Source of the DNA: Allobosea sp035944375
GTDB taxonomy: Bacteria; Pseudomonadota; Alphaproteobacteria; Rhizobiales; Beijerinckiaceae
Assembly (NCBI RefSeq): GCF_035944375.1
Contig: NZ_DASZBE010000025.1
DNA length: 64,000 nucleotides
Reading direction: 5' to 3' (one strand)
In this document: positions 21,170 to 29,998 of the stretch, one piece after another
How positions within the stretch are numbered: position 1 is the stretch's first letter
Layout of the letters: every line of letters starts with the position of its first letter
Made by a program: the position numbers and the translations under genes
Notes under the pieces: model-generated
What the model was told of the DNA's origin: nothing
The model's database searches: none
The model's input: only the letters and a program-made list of their open reading frames with translations

Positions 21170-22203
21170 CAGGCTACCTCTAGATTGGTCTGTCGCGGCA
21201 TCGGGTCGGACTGCACGCGCCGGTCGCAGCCCCGCCAGAGCATCACGGGCAACTGGCCCGAGCCGCCGCCGGCGAGCTTGATTTCTTCGGAGAGATCGCA
21301 GACCAGCCCGCTCTCGGCGAACCAGCCGGCGATCTGGGCGCGCGAGAAGCCGAGCCGGCGATGCGCATGCTCGGTCCGCAGGAACTCCATCTCGTGCGGC
21401 GCGAAATCGACCACGATCAGCCGCCCGCCCGGCGCCAGCATCGCGGCCGCCTCGCGCACGGCGCGGCCGGGATCGTCGAGGAAATGCAGCACCTGGTGGA
21501 TCACCACGAGATCGAAGCTGCCGCGCAGGAACGGCAGCGCATAGATGTCGCCCTGCCGCAACTCGACACGGGCGAGGCCCGCCTTCTCGAGATTGGCCCG
21601 CGCGACGGCGAGCATGGCATGGTTGGCGTCGACGCCCACCGCCCGCCCGAACTTCGGCGCGATGCGCTCGAGCATTCGCCCCGTCCCGGTGCCGAGGTCG
21701 AGCAGACTGCCGGGCGTGCCCTTCCCGACGGCGGCTTCGACAGCGGCCTCGACCGCCTCGTCGGGAACATGCAGCGAGCGCAGCCGGTCCCAGTCCCGGG
21801 CGACGCTGGCGAAATAGGATTGCGCGGCCTCCGCCCGCGTGCCGCGAACGGCGGCGAGCCGCTCTCGATCAGCTGTCAGCACCGGGTCCGACCGGTCGAG
21901 CCACGCCGCGAGCGAAGCGGCAAAGGCCCCGCCGGTGCCGGTTTCGTCGAGGCGGAAGAAGGCCCAGGCGCCCTCACGCGAGCGCCTGACCAGCCCCGCC
22001 TCGGCCAGCAGCTTGAGATGGCGCGAGATCCGCGGCTGCGACTGCCCGAGGATGTCGGTCAGGTCGGAAACCGACAATTCGCCTTCCGACAGCAGCGCGA
22101 GAATGCGCAGCCGCGTCTCCTCTCCCGCGGCGCGCAGCGCGGCGAGCAGGACGTCGGAAGCGAGTGTGGTCGGCAGGCGCAATCGGGAACTCCGCAACAG
22201 CAT
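21169..22203 (-). CDS. ArsR-family regulator fused to a SAM-dependent methyltransferase domain
   Basis: A 344-residue two-domain protein. Residues 15-100 form an ArsR winged helix (SVSDLTDILGQSQPRISRHLKLL is the recognition region). Residues 140-320 form a class I methyltransferase fold with the SAM loop LLDLGTGTGRML. No metal-binding Cys/His set is evident. Since it leads an operon with metF and lies next to metH, it likely senses SAM, SAH or homocysteine and controls methionine synthesis, as proposed for similar alphaproteobacterial fusions. That role is inferred from context. A palindrome lies just upstream of its start. Confidence 0.85.
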   Translation of the reverse strand: MLLRSSRLRLPTTLASDVLLAALRAAGEETRLRILALLSEGELSVSDLTDILGQSQPRISRHLKLLAEAGLVRRSREGAWAFFRLDETGTGGAFAASLAAWLDRSDPVLTADRERLAAVRGTRAEAAQSYFASVARDWDRLRSLHVPDEAVEAAVEAAVGKGTPGSLLDLGTGTGRMLERIAPKFGRAVGVDANHAMLAVARANLEKAGLARVELRQGDIYALPFLRGSFDLVVIHQVLHFLDDPGRAVREAAAMLAPGGRLIVVDFAPHEMEFLRTEHAHRRLGFSRAQIAGWFAESGLVCDLSEEIKLAGGGSGQLPVMLWRGCDRRVQSDPMPRQTNLEVA

Positions 22204-22210
22204 CCAAAAA

Positions 22211-22232
22211 GATATAAAGATATGTTTATGTC
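22211..22232 (-). promoter_or_regulatory. Palindromic operator upstream of the arsR-type/metF operon
   Basis: In the otherwise GC-rich context an AT-rich imperfect palindrome appears 8-29 bases before the regulator start. On the minus strand its halves are ACATAAACAT and ATCTTTATAT, matching at 8 of 10 positions. The ATAAAGAT half-site type is common for ArsR-family regulators of SAM metabolism. Autoregulation is likely but inferred. No copy was found directly upstream of metH. Confidence 0.6.
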
Positions 22233-22253
22233 ACCCCCTGCCTGGACGCAAGA

Positions 22254-23690
22254 TCATTCTGCTCCCGGGGCGGCCAGCGTCATCTCTCGCAGCGCCTCGA
22301 ACAGCCGCGGATCGCCCGATTGCGCCACGTTGAAGCGCATGAAGCCGGCCGCACTCTGCGACAGGCTGTAGACATTGCCGGGCGCGAGAACGATGTCCTG
22401 CGCCAGCAAGCGCTGCGCGATGACCGCGGAATCCACGCCTTCCGGCAGCCGGCACCACAGGAACATGCCGCCGCGTGGCTCCAGCCAGGGCTCGATGCCG
22501 ATCGCTCGCAGCCGCGCAGCGGTTTCGCCCATGGCGCGCGCCAGACGCACCCGCAGCCCGTCCATGTGCCGGCGATAGCTGCCGTCCGTCAGCACGCCCA
22601 GCACCAGTTCCGCCGCCAACCGCCCCGTCCCGAAGGAAGCGGCGATCTTCAGGTCGATCAGCCCTTCGATCCAGTCCCGCCGGGCGGCGATATAGCCGCA
22701 GCGCACCGAGGCCGAGAGCGACTTCGAGAAGCTGCCGATCTGGACGACGCGCTCCAGCCCGTCGAAGGCAGCCAGACGGGGCGCCGGCTCCGGCTCGAAA
22801 TCGGCGAAGATGTCGTCCTCGACGATGGTCAGTCCTGATGCCTCGGACAGCTTGAGGACGCGGTGCGCGACGACCGGCGAGAGGCTCGCCCCGGTCGGGT
22901 TGTGCAGGCCGGAATTGGTGACGTAGAGCCGCGGCTGGTGCTCGGCCAGAACCTGCTCGAAGGCTGCGAGATCAGGCCCGTTGGGCCCATAGGGAACGCC
23001 GACGATCCGCACGCGATGGGCCCGCAGCAGGGCATGAAAGTTGAAATAGCAGGGATCATCGACCAGCACGGTATCACCGGGCTCGACAAGCAGGCTGCAG
23101 ACGAGATCGAGCGCCTGCGTGCCGGATTCGGTCAGCAGGATCTGGTCGGGAGCGGCCTCGACGCCATGGCCCGCCAGCCGGCGCGACAGCAACTGCCGCA
23201 GCGGCGCAAGCCCCAACGGCGTGCCGTAATCCGCGAGAGTCTCGGCCGGGGCACGGGACAACGCGCGCAGCGCCCGGCGCAGGCTCTCCTGCGGCAGCCA
23301 GTCCGCCGGCAGCCAGCCGCAGCCCGGCTTCAGCACCGCCTCGCCCGCGTCGAGCGACTGCCGCGACACCCAGAACGGATCGACCTCACGCTCCAGCCGT
23401 GGCCCGAGATCGGCCGGCGAAAACGGGGGCGCATGGCCGGCGACATAGAACCCCGAGCCGCGGCGGGCCTCGATCACCCCCTCGGCCGCGAGCCTGTCAT
23501 AGGCCTCCACGACCGTGGATTTCGACACCGCCATCGTCCCGGCGAGCGCCCGGATCGACGGCAGCCGCGCGCCCGGCGCCAGCATCCGGCCGGCGATGCG
23601 TTGCCGGATGACGGCCATCACCGCCCCCACCCGGGTCCCCTCCGCTCCGGCGAGCGCATGCACCCTCTCGACCTGTCCTGATCCTGTCAT
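22254..23690 (-). CDS. MocR/PdxR-type regulator: GntR helix-turn-helix plus aminotransferase-like domain
   Basis: A 478-residue regulator with a GntR winged helix (about 20-85; LPSIRALAGTMAVSKSTVVE) joined to a fold-type I aminotransferase domain (about 110-475). The PLP lysine is in GSFSKSLSASVRCGY, so PLP or a PLP-amino-acid adduct is the likely ligand. MocR proteins often activate a divergent gene; here that is an EamA transporter. A perfect inverted repeat overlaps the start codon, suggesting autorepression. A start further in, at the MAVIRQRI methionine, is possible. Confidence 0.88.
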   Translation of the reverse strand: MTGSGQVERVHALAGAEGTRVGAVMAVIRQRIAGRMLAPGARLPSIRALAGTMAVSKSTVVEAYDRLAAEGVIEARRGSGFYVAGHAPPFSPADLGPRLEREVDPFWVSRQSLDAGEAVLKPGCGWLPADWLPQESLRRALRALSRAPAETLADYGTPLGLAPLRQLLSRRLAGHGVEAAPDQILLTESGTQALDLVCSLLVEPGDTVLVDDPCYFNFHALLRAHRVRIVGVPYGPNGPDLAAFEQVLAEHQPRLYVTNSGLHNPTGASLSPVVAHRVLKLSEASGLTIVEDDIFADFEPEPAPRLAAFDGLERVVQIGSFSKSLSASVRCGYIAARRDWIEGLIDLKIAASFGTGRLAAELVLGVLTDGSYRRHMDGLRVRLARAMGETAARLRAIGIEPWLEPRGGMFLWCRLPEGVDSAVIAQRLLAQDIVLAPGNVYSLSQSAAGFMRFNVAQSGDPRLFEALREMTLAAPGAE

Positions 23691-23698
23691 CAGGACAG
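23673..23698. promoter_or_regulatory. Inverted-repeat operator between mocR and eamA genes
   Basis: The arms CTGTCCTGAT (23673-23682) and ATCAGGACAG (23689-23698) are perfectly complementary across a 6-base spacer and straddle the mocR start codon at 23690. Further ACAG/CTGT half-sites continue to 23731 towards the transporter. The arrangement suits a dimeric regulator that represses itself and controls the divergent gene. Confidence 0.6.
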
Positions 23699-23782
23699 TT
23701 TGCCCCGATTGTACTGTTCTGTCTCTGGCGAAACGGCCCCGGCCCGGCGCTCTGCTTTCGGCTTCGCGATCGGAGTTCGCCC

Positions 23783-24649
23783 ATGCTCGACGACAGGACC
23801 AGCGGCTGGATTAACGGCCTGATCGGGGTGGTGATCTTCGCCGGCTCTCTGCCGGCGACGCGGGTCGCGGTCGCCGATTTCGACCCGGTCTTCCTGACGC
23901 TCGCCCGCGCCGCCATCGCGGGCCTGCTCGGGCTTGCCTTGCTGCTCCTCTTTCGCGAGAAGCGGCCGCTGCGGGCCGACCTCATGCCGCTGCTGGTCGT
24001 TTCGCTCTGCGTCGTCATCGGCTTCCCGCTGCTGACCGCGCTGGCGCTGCGGCACGTCACCGCGGCGCATTCGATCGTCTTCATCGGGCTGCTGCCGCTC
24101 GCGACCGCGCTCTTCGGCGTGCTGCGCGGCGGCGAGCGGCCCCGCCCGGCCTTCTGGCTGCTGTCGGGCCTCGGCAGCGCGCTGGTGGTCGGCTTCGCCC
24201 TGACGCAGGGCTTCGCCGCCGCACCGACCGGAGACCTGCTGATGCTCGCGGCGATCGTCGTCTGCGGGCTCGGCTATGCCGAAGGCGCGAGACTCTCACG
24301 CCACCTCGGCGGCTGGCAGGTGATTTCCTGGGCGCTGCTGCTGGCGCTCCCCGTCACAGCCGGTGCCGCATGGGTACTGCGCCCGGACGATCTGGCGGCG
24401 ACGGGCACGCCCGCCTTGCTCGGCCTCGCTTATGTCTCGCTCTTCAGCATGCTGATCGGCTTCGTCTTCTGGTATCGCGGGCTCGCCCAGGGCGGCATCG
24501 CGGCGGTGGGACAGCTGCAGCTGCTGCAGCCCTTCTTCGGCCTCGCGCTGGCCGGGCTGCTGCTCGGCGAGACAGTGACCTGGCCGATGCTCGCCGCCTC
24601 GGCCGCCGTGGCGGCCTGCGTCGCCGCAGCCCGGCGCTTCGCCCGCTAG
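23783..24649 (+). CDS. EamA/DMT-family inner-membrane transporter
   Basis: A 288-residue protein of about ten membrane helices in two EamA repeats. Examples are LIGVVIFAGSLPATRVAV at the start and VSLFSMLIGFVFWYRGLA in the second repeat. Members export amino acids, purines or other metabolites. It is divergent from the MocR-type regulator with a likely operator between, so expression probably answers to a PLP-linked amine or amino acid. The cargo is not known. Its stop overlaps the convergent MOSC gene's stop by four bases. Confidence 0.88.
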   Translation: MLDDRTSGWINGLIGVVIFAGSLPATRVAVADFDPVFLTLARAAIAGLLGLALLLLFREKRPLRADLMPLLVVSLCVVIGFPLLTALALRHVTAAHSIVFIGLLPLATALFGVLRGGERPRPAFWLLSGLGSALVVGFALTQGFAAAPTGDLLMLAAIVVCGLGYAEGARLSRHLGGWQVISWALLLALPVTAGAAWVLRPDDLAATGTPALLGLAYVSLFSMLIGFVFWYRGLAQGGIAAVGQLQLLQPFFGLALAGLLLGETVTWPMLAASAAVAACVAAARRFAR

Positions 24650-25260
24650 CGCCCCGTGTCCTTGACCGTCACGGGCGGGATCACGACGACGGCATCGCCC
24701 ACCGCGATGGTGCCGGGCAGGTCGACGCTCAGCACGAGCCCGCGCAGCCCGGCAGCCGCTTTCACGAAGCGGGCTGCGAGGTCGCTGCGCCCCGTCGCCG
24801 CGGCGACTGCGCCCCCGGCCCTGCGGCAGGGCCGGTTGTAGGCCTCCACCCGCAGCACTGCGCCGCCGTCGAAGCGGCCCTGTCCGCCCCAGCCGCCGCC
24901 GATCGCGAGCCGGCTCCCCGGCGCGATCCCGGACAAACCCATCAGGCCCTCGAGCAGAAGATTGCCGCCCAGCCATTCGGGCGGAAGCACCGGCAGGTCG
25001 AGCCCGCGGGCGATGGCTTCCAGTTCGGTGGGGGAGAGCGCCGAGACCTGCCTGTCGTTGCGAAGGGTCAGGCCACGTGGCAGCCAGGGCTCGCGCGGCC
25101 CGGAACGACGGGTCAAGCCGGCATGAAGGTCACCGCGAATGCCGGCCTCGTCGAGCACCAGCGCCTCGACGGCCTGCGTCACGAACGGATGCCGCGACGA
25201 TGGGATGCCCGTCGCGGCGAAAACGCCGGCGACGCGGCCGATGGGGCGCGCCTCTTTCAC
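24646..25260 (-). CDS. MOSC-domain protein
   Basis: A 204-residue protein of the MOSC (molybdenum cofactor sulfurase C-terminal) fold. The family marks are IRGDLHAG near residue 40, GGNLLLEGL near 99, and the conserved cysteine in YNRPCRRAG near 140, which may hold sulfur or a metal. YuaD/YiiM relatives are linked to molybdenum-dependent detoxification or metal-sulfur delivery. It is monocistronic in appearance. A mogA gene lies 22 kb away, so a functional link with it is only possible. Confidence 0.85.
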   Translation of the reverse strand: MKEARPIGRVAGVFAATGIPSSRHPFVTQAVEALVLDEAGIRGDLHAGLTRRSGPREPWLPRGLTLRNDRQVSALSPTELEAIARGLDLPVLPPEWLGGNLLLEGLMGLSGIAPGSRLAIGGGWGGQGRFDGGAVLRVEAYNRPCRRAGGAVAAATGRSDLAARFVKAAAGLRGLVLSVDLPGTIAVGDAVVVIPPVTVKDTGR

Positions 25261-25308
25261 ACGGGCGGGATGCTGCCCGCAGCCGGTGCTGTCAACCGGT
25301 TGGGCCGG

Positions 25309-25512
25309 TCACATCAGTTGCAGCGAGCCCGCCGCCGTCTTGCCGCGTTCGGTTTTGAGTTCGAACGAGACTTTCTGTCCCTCGGTCAGCGTCATCAGCC
25401 CCGCTTCCTTAACGGCAGTGATGTGAACGAACACATCCTTGCCGCCATCCGAAGGCTGAATGAAGCCAAAGCCTTTCTCAGTATTGAACCACTTGACGGT
25501 CCCGGTCGCCAT
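25309..25512 (-). CDS. Cold-shock domain protein
   Basis: A 67-residue CspA-type single-stranded nucleic-acid binding protein. RNP1 reads KGFGFIQP and RNP2 VFVHITAV, with the usual start MATGTVKWFN. It binds mRNA and prevents secondary structure. A GGAT ribosome site lies just before the ATG. The frame stays open further upstream, but the leader is untranslated by comparison with the family. Cold induction cannot be judged from the sequence. Confidence 0.95.
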   Translation of the reverse strand: MATGTVKWFNTEKGFGFIQPSDGGKDVFVHITAVKEAGLMTLTEGQKVSFELKTERGKTAAGSLQLM

Positions 25513-25643
25513 CGCCGCATCCTTTGAAGCCAAAGCGTCGCCGCGGCCAGCAGATGATTGTCCCCCGATAGCCGCAACAAGGAGGATTGACCGAAAAAGC
25601 TTGCTTGTCGAGAGCAAAGCGCGAGCGGCTAAAGCCTCTCCGA

Positions 25644-27887
25644 TCAAGACTTGGTCAACATCACCTGCGTCATGACCGAGGTTTGCGAGGAGCCCCCTAG
25701 ATATATCTCGACCAGCCCGGGCTCGACGACGTAGCGGCCCGCATCGTCATGCGCACCGAGGCGGCTACCCTCGAGCCGGAACGTCACCGTCCGCGTCTCG
25801 CCGGCACGCAGCATCGGCTTGTCGAAGGCCTTGAGCTGGCGCACCGGCCGGGAGCGGCTCGCGACAGGCTGGCGGACATAGAGCTGCACCACCTCCTGCC
25901 CGTCGCGCGGGCCGGCATTGGTGACGTCGACCGAAACCTCGACGGACCCGCCCAGCCTCATGCTCGGCTTCGAGACCCGCGCATTGGCATAGGTGAAGCG
26001 GGTGTAGGACAGGCCGTGGCCGAAGGGGTAGAGGGGCTCGTTGGCCTCGTCGATGAAGATCGACTCATAGCGCTGGCGGATCTTCTGCGGCCGCCCCGTC
26101 GGCAGATGATCGTAATAGACCGGGATCTGCCCGACGGAGCGCGGAAAGCTCATCGGCACTCGGCCCGACGGATTGACCTTGCCGGTCAGGATGTCGGCGA
26201 TGGCCGTGCGCCCTTCCGTGCCGCCATGGAAGGTCTGCAGGATGGCTGCGACATGGGCATCGGCCCAGGTCAGGACGAGCGGGCGCCCGGTGGCCAGAAC
26301 CAGCACCACCGGCTTGCCGGTGGCCACCAGCGCCTCCAGCAGGGGCTGCTGCACGCCCGGCAGGTCGAGCCTGGTGCGCGAGGCGCCTTCCCCCATGAAC
26401 TCGCAATCCTCGCCCAGCATGGCGACCACGAGATCGCTCGCCTCAGCGGCCCGGATCGCGGCCTCCCTGTCGGCGAACTCGGTGCCACAGGCCTTGGTGA
26501 AGGCCGGCTCATAGGTCACCGAGACATCCGCCGGCAGGCGCTCCTTCAGCGCCTCGGGAAGGGGCTGAACGACGCGCCGGCCGAGGCCGGCCGGGTCGGT
26601 CCAGACGCGCTCGTCCTCGGGCCGCGCCATCGCCCCGATCACCGCGACGGACTTCACCGACGACCGGATCGGCAGGATGTCGCCGGCATTCTTGAGCAGC
26701 ATCGCGCCTTCCTGCGCCGCACGCAGCGCCACATCGCGCGCGCCCTGCGTCTGCATCAGCGCCGGCGCTGCAGCGGGGTCGACATCGGGTTTGTCGAAGA
26801 GGCCGAGATGGAACTTGACCCGCAGCACCCGCCGCACCGCCTCGTCCAGCGCCTTCACCGGCACGCGCCCGGCCCGCACCTCGGCGGCGAGGTGCTTGTG
26901 GTAGACGTCGCCCATCATGTCCATGTCGATGCCCGCGAGCAGCGCCTTGCGCGCGGCCTCGGCATCATCCCTGGCGATGCCATGCAGGCGCAGCTCGGTG
27001 ATCGAGCCGAAATCCGAGGTGACGAAGCCGCGGAAGCCCCATTGCCCGCGCAGCAGGTCCGTCAGCATGCCCCTGTGGGCGGTCGCCGGCATGCCGTTCA
27101 GCGCGTTGAAGGCCGCCATCGCGGTCATCGAGCCCGCATCGAAGGAGGCCTTGAACGGCGGCAGATGCAGGTCGAAGAGCTGGCTCGTCGGGATCCAGGT
27201 CGAGTTGTAGTCGCGCCCGGCCTCGCCCGCGCCATAGCCGACGAAGTGCTTGACCGAGGTCGCGACGCCGCCGCGCTGGTAGCCCCGCGTCCGCGCCGCG
27301 GCGACGACGGACGCCAGATGCACGTCCTCGCCCGCGCCCTCGAGCACGCGGCCCCAGCGCGGGTCGCGCGACATGTCGACCATCGGCGCGAAGGTCCAGT
27401 TGATGCCGGCGGCCGCGGCCTCCCGCCCGGTCCAGTAGGCGGCCTGCTCGATCAGCGCAGGGTTCCAGCTCGCGGCCTGGCCGAGCGGCAGCGGGAAATA
27501 GGTCGAGAAGCCGTGGACGGCGTCGAGCCCGATGATCAGCGGGATCTTCAGCCGGCTCTCGCGCACCGCCTGCTGTACCGCCAGAACTTCTGCGGGCACG
27601 ACGAAGTTCATCACCCCGCCCATGCGGCCGGCCTTGACCTGGGCGATGTCGAAACCGTCGCCGCGCCCCGAGAGATGCAATTGGCCGACCTTCTCCTCCA
27701 GCGTCATCCGCGCCAGCAGCGCGTCGATACGCCGTTCGATCGCGGTGGCCTCGCGCCCGGTCTTCCAGGCGACGGGCTGTGCCGCCGGGATGGCTGTCGT
27801 CTGGGCGGGGGCGACGGTCGGAGCCGCCGGCAGGAGAAGGCCGAGGATGAGGAGTGAGGCGGCGAGCCGCGGGATCATGAAGCGCAT
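25644..27887 (-). CDS. bglX: Exported beta-glucosidase, glycoside hydrolase family 3
   Basis: A 747-residue exported GH3 enzyme that removes terminal beta-D-glucosyl units. A signal peptide covers about residues 1-30. The (beta/alpha)8 domain (about 50-390) has the substrate loop KHFVGYG and the nucleophile Asp292 in GFVTSDFGS. The alpha/beta sandwich follows with the acid/base region near GEDCEFMGEGASR. A fibronectin III-like domain ends the protein. Layout and length match periplasmic BglX. The open frame extends 250 codons upstream, but that part shadows yitT. It is divergent from yitT. Confidence 0.93.
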   Translation of the reverse strand: MRFMIPRLAASLLILGLLLPAAPTVAPAQTTAIPAAQPVAWKTGREATAIERRIDALLARMTLEEKVGQLHLSGRGDGFDIAQVKAGRMGGVMNFVVPAEVLAVQQAVRESRLKIPLIIGLDAVHGFSTYFPLPLGQAASWNPALIEQAAYWTGREAAAAGINWTFAPMVDMSRDPRWGRVLEGAGEDVHLASVVAAARTRGYQRGGVATSVKHFVGYGAGEAGRDYNSTWIPTSQLFDLHLPPFKASFDAGSMTAMAAFNALNGMPATAHRGMLTDLLRGQWGFRGFVTSDFGSITELRLHGIARDDAEAARKALLAGIDMDMMGDVYHKHLAAEVRAGRVPVKALDEAVRRVLRVKFHLGLFDKPDVDPAAAPALMQTQGARDVALRAAQEGAMLLKNAGDILPIRSSVKSVAVIGAMARPEDERVWTDPAGLGRRVVQPLPEALKERLPADVSVTYEPAFTKACGTEFADREAAIRAAEASDLVVAMLGEDCEFMGEGASRTRLDLPGVQQPLLEALVATGKPVVLVLATGRPLVLTWADAHVAAILQTFHGGTEGRTAIADILTGKVNPSGRVPMSFPRSVGQIPVYYDHLPTGRPQKIRQRYESIFIDEANEPLYPFGHGLSYTRFTYANARVSKPSMRLGGSVEVSVDVTNAGPRDGQEVVQLYVRQPVASRSRPVRQLKAFDKPMLRAGETRTVTFRLEGSRLGAHDDAGRYVVEPGLVEIYLGGSSQTSVMTQVMLTKS

Positions 27888-28055
27888 CTTTCGGCAGGAG
27901 ACCGGGTCGGGCGGACGGCGGGACAGATGACGAATACCGAGCGCCGCCCTACAGGAAGGACCGTGGCGGCTCAACTGCGCGTGTCCCTGCCCACGCTGGC
28001 TCGCCCATTGCATCGCCAGAACCGCCTGAACGCCGCCTGAATCGGACCCACCGCC

Positions 28056-28685
28056 ATGTCGCAGACCACCGCCCCCCTCGCCTCGTCGACGGAGCGGCAC
28101 CGGCTCTATGAGGACGCGTTGGCGATCCTGCTGGGCACGCTGATGGTCTCGATCGGCATCGCCCTCTTCGCCAAGGCGACGATCATGACCGGCGGCGCCG
28201 CCGGTTTCGCGCTGCTGCTGCAATATGCGACGGGGCTCGAATTCGGCCTGCTCTTCTCGGCGGTCAACCTGCCCTTCTACTGGCTCGCCTTCCGCCGCAT
28301 GGGCCTGCCCTTCACCCTGCGCACCTTCATCGCGGTCGGGCTGGTCTCGCTGCTTGTCGAGGCGACGCCGCTCTGGCTCGACATTGCCCGCGTGCAGCCA
28401 CTCTATGCCGCGCTCGCCGGCGGCAGCATCATGGGGCTCGGCCTGCTGGCGCTCGCCCGCCACCGCACCGCCATCGGCGGGGTCAACATCCTCGCGCTCT
28501 ACCTGCAGGAAAAGCGCGGCTGGCGCGCCGGCTGGGTGCAGCTGGCCATCGATGCGGCCATCTTCGCCGGGGCTGCCTTCGTCCTGCCGCCTGACCGGCT
28601 GGCGATCTCGCTGATCGGCACGCTCGTGCTCAATGCGGTGCTGGGCATGAACCACAAGCCGGGGCGCTACAGGGGCGTGTCCTGA
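28056..28685 (+). CDS. YitT-family membrane protein
   Basis: A 209-residue inner-membrane protein with five or six helices. The N-terminal region (AILLGTLMVSIGIALFAKA, then TGGAAGFALLLQYATG) and the GGVNILALYLQEK segment are those of the YitT_membrane family. Its function is not established; members are often called transporters. It is divergent from the beta-glucosidase gene across 168 bases, which must hold both promoters. Confidence 0.85.
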   Translation: MSQTTAPLASSTERHRLYEDALAILLGTLMVSIGIALFAKATIMTGGAAGFALLLQYATGLEFGLLFSAVNLPFYWLAFRRMGLPFTLRTFIAVGLVSLLVEATPLWLDIARVQPLYAALAGGSIMGLGLLALARHRTAIGGVNILALYLQEKRGWRAGWVQLAIDAAIFAGAAFVLPPDRLAISLIGTLVLNAVLGMNHKPGRYRGVS

Positions 28686-28770
28686 GCGTCGCGGGGCACC
28701 GGTCTTGCGCGCCGTCGCGGCTCATGCCAGTCACGCCGACGGTGCCCAAAACGCGACGAGGCTCGACACC

Positions 28771-29946
28771 ATGGCCCAGCCCCTGACCATCGAAGATCTG
28801 CGCCTACTGGCGAAGCGCCGCGTCCCGCGCATGTTCTACGACTACGCCGATTCCGGCGCCTGGACCGAGGGTACCTACCGCGCCAACGAGACCGATTTCG
28901 CCAAGATCAAGCTGCGCCAGCGCGTCGCGGTCGACATGACCGATCGCACGCTGGAATCGACCATGATCGGAGAGAAGGTCGCGATGCCCGTCGCGCTCGC
29001 CCCCACCGGCATGACCGGGATGCAGCATCCCGATGGCGAGATCCTGGCCGCGAAGGCCGCCGCCAAGGCGGGCGTGCCCTTCACCCTCTCGACCATGAGC
29101 ATCTGCTCGATCGAGGACATCGCCAACCATGTCGGCAACCCGTTCTGGTTCCAGCTCTACGTCATGAAGGACCGCGATTTCAGCGCGCGGCTGATCGAGC
29201 GGGCCAAGCGCGCCGGCGTCTCGGCGCTTGTCCTGACGCTCGACTTGCAGATCCTGGGCCAGCGCCACAAGGACATCCGCAACGGCCTCTCCGCCCCGCC
29301 GAAGCCCACGCTCGCCAACCTGATCAACCTGGCATTCAAGCCGCGCTGGTGCCTGAAGATGCTCGACACGCCGCGGCGCAGCTTCGGCAACATCGTCGGC
29401 CATGTCTCCGGCGTCGCCGACATGTCCTCGCTCTCCTCCTGGACGGCCGACCAGTTCGACCCGAAGCTCGACTGGGACGACGTGAAGCGGATCAAGGACC
29501 AGTGGGGCGGCAAGCTCATCATCAAGGGCATCCTCGATCCCGAAGATGCTGAGATGGCCGCCCAGAGCGGTGCCGACGCGCTGATCGTCTCCAACCATGG
29601 TGGCCGCCAGCTCGACGGCGCGCTCTCCTCGATCGAGGCGCTGCCGGCCATCGTCGACCAGGTCGGCAAGCGCATCGAGGTGCATTTCGACGGTGGCATC
29701 CGCTCGGGTCAGGATGTTATCAAGGCGATCGCGCTCGGCGCGCACGGCACCTATATCGGCCGCGCCTTCCTCTACGGGCTCGGCGCGATGGGTGAGGCCG
29801 GCGTCACCCGCTGCCTGGAGATCATCCGCAAGGAGCTCGACGTCACCATGGCGCTCTGCGGGCTGCGCGACATCAAGGCGGTCGACGAGAAGATCCTCGT
29901 CGGCGGCCTCGAGGGCGCGATGAAGCGGCTGGCGGCGGCGGTCTGA
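28771..29946 (+). CDS. lldD: FMN-dependent alpha-hydroxy-acid dehydrogenase (L-lactate dehydrogenase type)
   Basis: A 391-residue enzyme of the lactate dehydrogenase/glycolate oxidase barrel family, oxidising L-lactate or a similar 2-hydroxy acid and passing electrons to the quinone pool. The N-terminal block FYDYADSGAWTEGTYRAN, the FMN contacts PTGMTGMQHPDGE, and the catalytic His in SNHGGRQLDGA are clear, as is the phosphate loop DGGIRSGQDV. Its length fits LldD. Mandelate or other hydroxy acids cannot be excluded as substrate. The ATG at 28771 gives the usual N-terminus; an upstream start adds 22 foreign residues. Confidence 0.88.
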   Translation: MAQPLTIEDLRLLAKRRVPRMFYDYADSGAWTEGTYRANETDFAKIKLRQRVAVDMTDRTLESTMIGEKVAMPVALAPTGMTGMQHPDGEILAAKAAAKAGVPFTLSTMSICSIEDIANHVGNPFWFQLYVMKDRDFSARLIERAKRAGVSALVLTLDLQILGQRHKDIRNGLSAPPKPTLANLINLAFKPRWCLKMLDTPRRSFGNIVGHVSGVADMSSLSSWTADQFDPKLDWDDVKRIKDQWGGKLIIKGILDPEDAEMAAQSGADALIVSNHGGRQLDGALSSIEALPAIVDQVGKRIEVHFDGGIRSGQDVIKAIALGAHGTYIGRAFLYGLGAMGEAGVTRCLEIIRKELDVTMALCGLRDIKAVDEKILVGGLEGAMKRLAAAV

Positions 29947-29949
29947 AAC

Positions 29950-29979
29950 GGATGCGGGGGCGCCAGCGCCCCCGCATCC
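29950..29979. terminator. Strong hairpin between convergent lldD and hydrolase genes
   Basis: The perfect 14-base arms GGATGCGGGGGCGC (29950-29963) and GCGCCCCCGCATCC (29966-29979) leave only two bases between them, so the tip must open. It starts four bases after the lldD stop and lies just before the end of the opposing gene, fitting a bidirectional terminator. The T-run is weak on both sides. Confidence 0.72.
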
Positions 29980-29998
29980 CTGTTCAGCTTGAGGATGC

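Noticed and set aside
25749..27857. A 702-codon open frame antisense to the beta-glucosidase gene
   Set aside because: The opposite strand encodes a clear GH3 enzyme; the antisense protein has no recognisable domain.
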